NCBI GenBank assembly: GCA_002343545.1
Contig: DDRA01000077.1
Coordinates: 9,964-16,623 of the forward strand
Source: Bacteriovoracaceae bacterium UBA2428
GTDB lineage: Bacteria > Bdellovibrionota > UBA2428
Length of the DNA: 6,660 nucleotides
Direction of reading: 5' to 3'
The notes below the pieces were generated by a model, which worked only from the letters and a program-made list of their open reading frames with translations, was not told the origin of the DNA and searched no databases. The translations under genes and the position numbers were made by a program. This document shows, one piece after another, positions 6,409-6,660 of the stretch; the stretch's first letter is position 1; every line of letters begins with the position of its first letter.

Positions 6409-6436
6409 GTGTCCCGTAAAAGATTTACAATGTTTC
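6409..6436 (+). repeat. Repeat copy 2
   Basis: GTGTCCCG at 6409-6416 and TTTACAA at 6424-6430 keep the 13-base offset from GTCCC to TTTACAA seen in copy 1. TGTTTCG follows. The next bases, GGCAAGTTTTTGG, resemble GGCTGGTTTTTTGG after copy 1, so the true repeat unit is probably longer than the core. Confidence 0.72.
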
Positions 6437-6455
6437 GCGGCAAGTTTTTGGAAAG

Positions 6456-6478
6456 GTCGCCCGGACGGCGTGAGCGAC
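6456..6478. repeat. Central hairpin of the inverted array
   Basis: GTCGC at 6456-6460 pairs with GCGAC at 6474-6478, close to the symmetry axis of the array. CGCC (6459-6462) with GGCG (6467-6470) is an alternative inner pairing. The flanks TTTTTGGAAAG (left) and CTCCAATAAAAAG (right) are loosely complementary, extending an imperfect dyad. Confidence 0.45.
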
Positions 6479-6492
6479 AGAAAATCTCCAAT

Positions 6493-6520
6493 AAAAAGTT
6501 GTAAATGAGTTCTGGGACAA
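6493..6520 (-). repeat. Repeat copy 3 (inverted)
   Basis: On the - strand this reads TTGTCCCA (6520-6513), then TTTACAA (6505-6499), then CTTTTT. The GTCCC to TTTACAA offset is again 13 bases. It mirrors copy 2. Confidence 0.75.
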
Positions 6521-6555
6521 TCTGCGCTTCGCGGTTTCTTGCGAAAGTAGCTAAG

Positions 6556-6583
6556 AAAAGATTGTAAAGCCAATGCGGGACAA
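6556..6583 (-). repeat. Repeat copy 4 (inverted)
   Basis: On the - strand this reads TTGTCCCGCATTGGC followed directly by TTTACAA (6568-6562) and TCTTTT. It is the closest relative of copy 1: within the 22-base core only two positions differ, both in the spacer. It mirrors copy 1 about the centre. Confidence 0.78.
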
Positions 6584-6623
6584 CTCGGGCTGAGATCGAG
6601 GCGGTCGGAGAAAGTGGTCCCGG

Positions 6624-6650
6624 AAAAATTGGCAAGTCTTTTTGGGACAA
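6624..6650 (-). repeat. Repeat copy 5 (inverted, more diverged)
   Basis: On the - strand this reads TTGTCCCA (6650-6643), an 8-base spacer and TTGCCAA (6635-6629) at the same 13-base offset, then TTTTTCC. The second block differs from TTTACAA at two positions. The + strand of the same stretch begins GTCCCGG at 6617, making this unit partly palindromic. Confidence 0.6.
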
Positions 6651-6660
6651 GCCCTAGCTG

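Larger units (their letters stand above)
6335..6660. repeat. Inverted array of five bipartite repeats, possibly continuing past the window
   Basis: This non-coding stretch is richer in A and T than the rest and contains five copies of TTGTCCC-N8-TTTACAA followed by a T-rich run. Copies 1 and 2 are on the + strand and copies 3, 4 and 5 on the - strand. Measured at GTCCC, the start-to-start distances are 66 bp (1 to 2), 63 bp (3 to 4) and 67 bp (4 to 5). Copies 1 and 4, and copies 2 and 3, are symmetric about 6463-6465, next to a short central hairpin. Copies 1 and 2 also share GTTTTT-GG downstream. The last copy lies ten bases from the window end, so the array may extend further. Confidence 0.8.

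Noticed and set aside
6096..6650. A 184-residue - strand open frame across the repeat array and the HTH gene.
   Set aside because: It runs through the repeats and antisense to the HTH gene. It matches no family I know and has no clear ribosome binding site.
6341..6660. CRISPR array or integron attC sites.
   Set aside because: Copies are diverged and in both orientations, with no identical repeats separated by unique spacers. The attC end motifs RYYYAAC and GTTRRRY are not present in the right arrangement.

Overview
The window is GC-rich, densely coded DNA from a flagellated, probably Gram-negative bacterium. It opens with the 3' end of a flagellin gene, and three of the encoded proteins carry Sec-type signal peptides. 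I cannot place it to species. The flagellin tail and the gene style would suit a high-GC member of the former deltaproteobacteria or Bdellovibrionota, but this is only an impression.

Layout from left to right: (1) The last 110 or so residues of flagellin end at 332. They are followed by a 311-base intergenic stretch with a convincing hairpin plus T-tract terminator, a pair of mutually exclusive hairpins, and a TATAAT box only six bases before the next start codon. (2) Three + strand genes (644-1825, 1822-3186, 3183-4286) are joined by two ATGA overlaps and look like one translationally coupled operon. The outer two encode paralogous exported proteins of a family I do not recognise. They share six cysteines in the same order, a GSDK-x-GHFF-x-H block and a YSY-x-D-x-NAN block. 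The middle gene encodes a glycosyltransferase related to MGDG synthase, UgtP and MurG that has an N-terminal signal peptide, which is unusual for a family normally served by cytosolic nucleotide sugars. (3) On the - strand lies a complete UbiB/ABC1 atypical kinase gene, whose 3' end overlaps the last operon gene tail to tail by 51 bp. (4) Divergent from ubiB is a 134-residue protein made only of the paired-like, two-HTH DNA-binding half of an IS630/Tc1-type transposase. No DDE catalytic domain follows it. (5) The last 320 bases hold no credible gene. They contain five copies of a bipartite motif, TTGTCCC-N8-TTTACAA followed by a T-tract, spaced 63-67 bp apart. Two copies point right and three point left, around a central hairpin near 6465.

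The two most interesting items are the exported-glycosyltransferase operon with its twin Cys-rich partners, and the pairing of a solo transposase DNA-binding domain with an adjacent inverted array of bipartite sites that it might recognise. Functions of both are inferred from sequence only.
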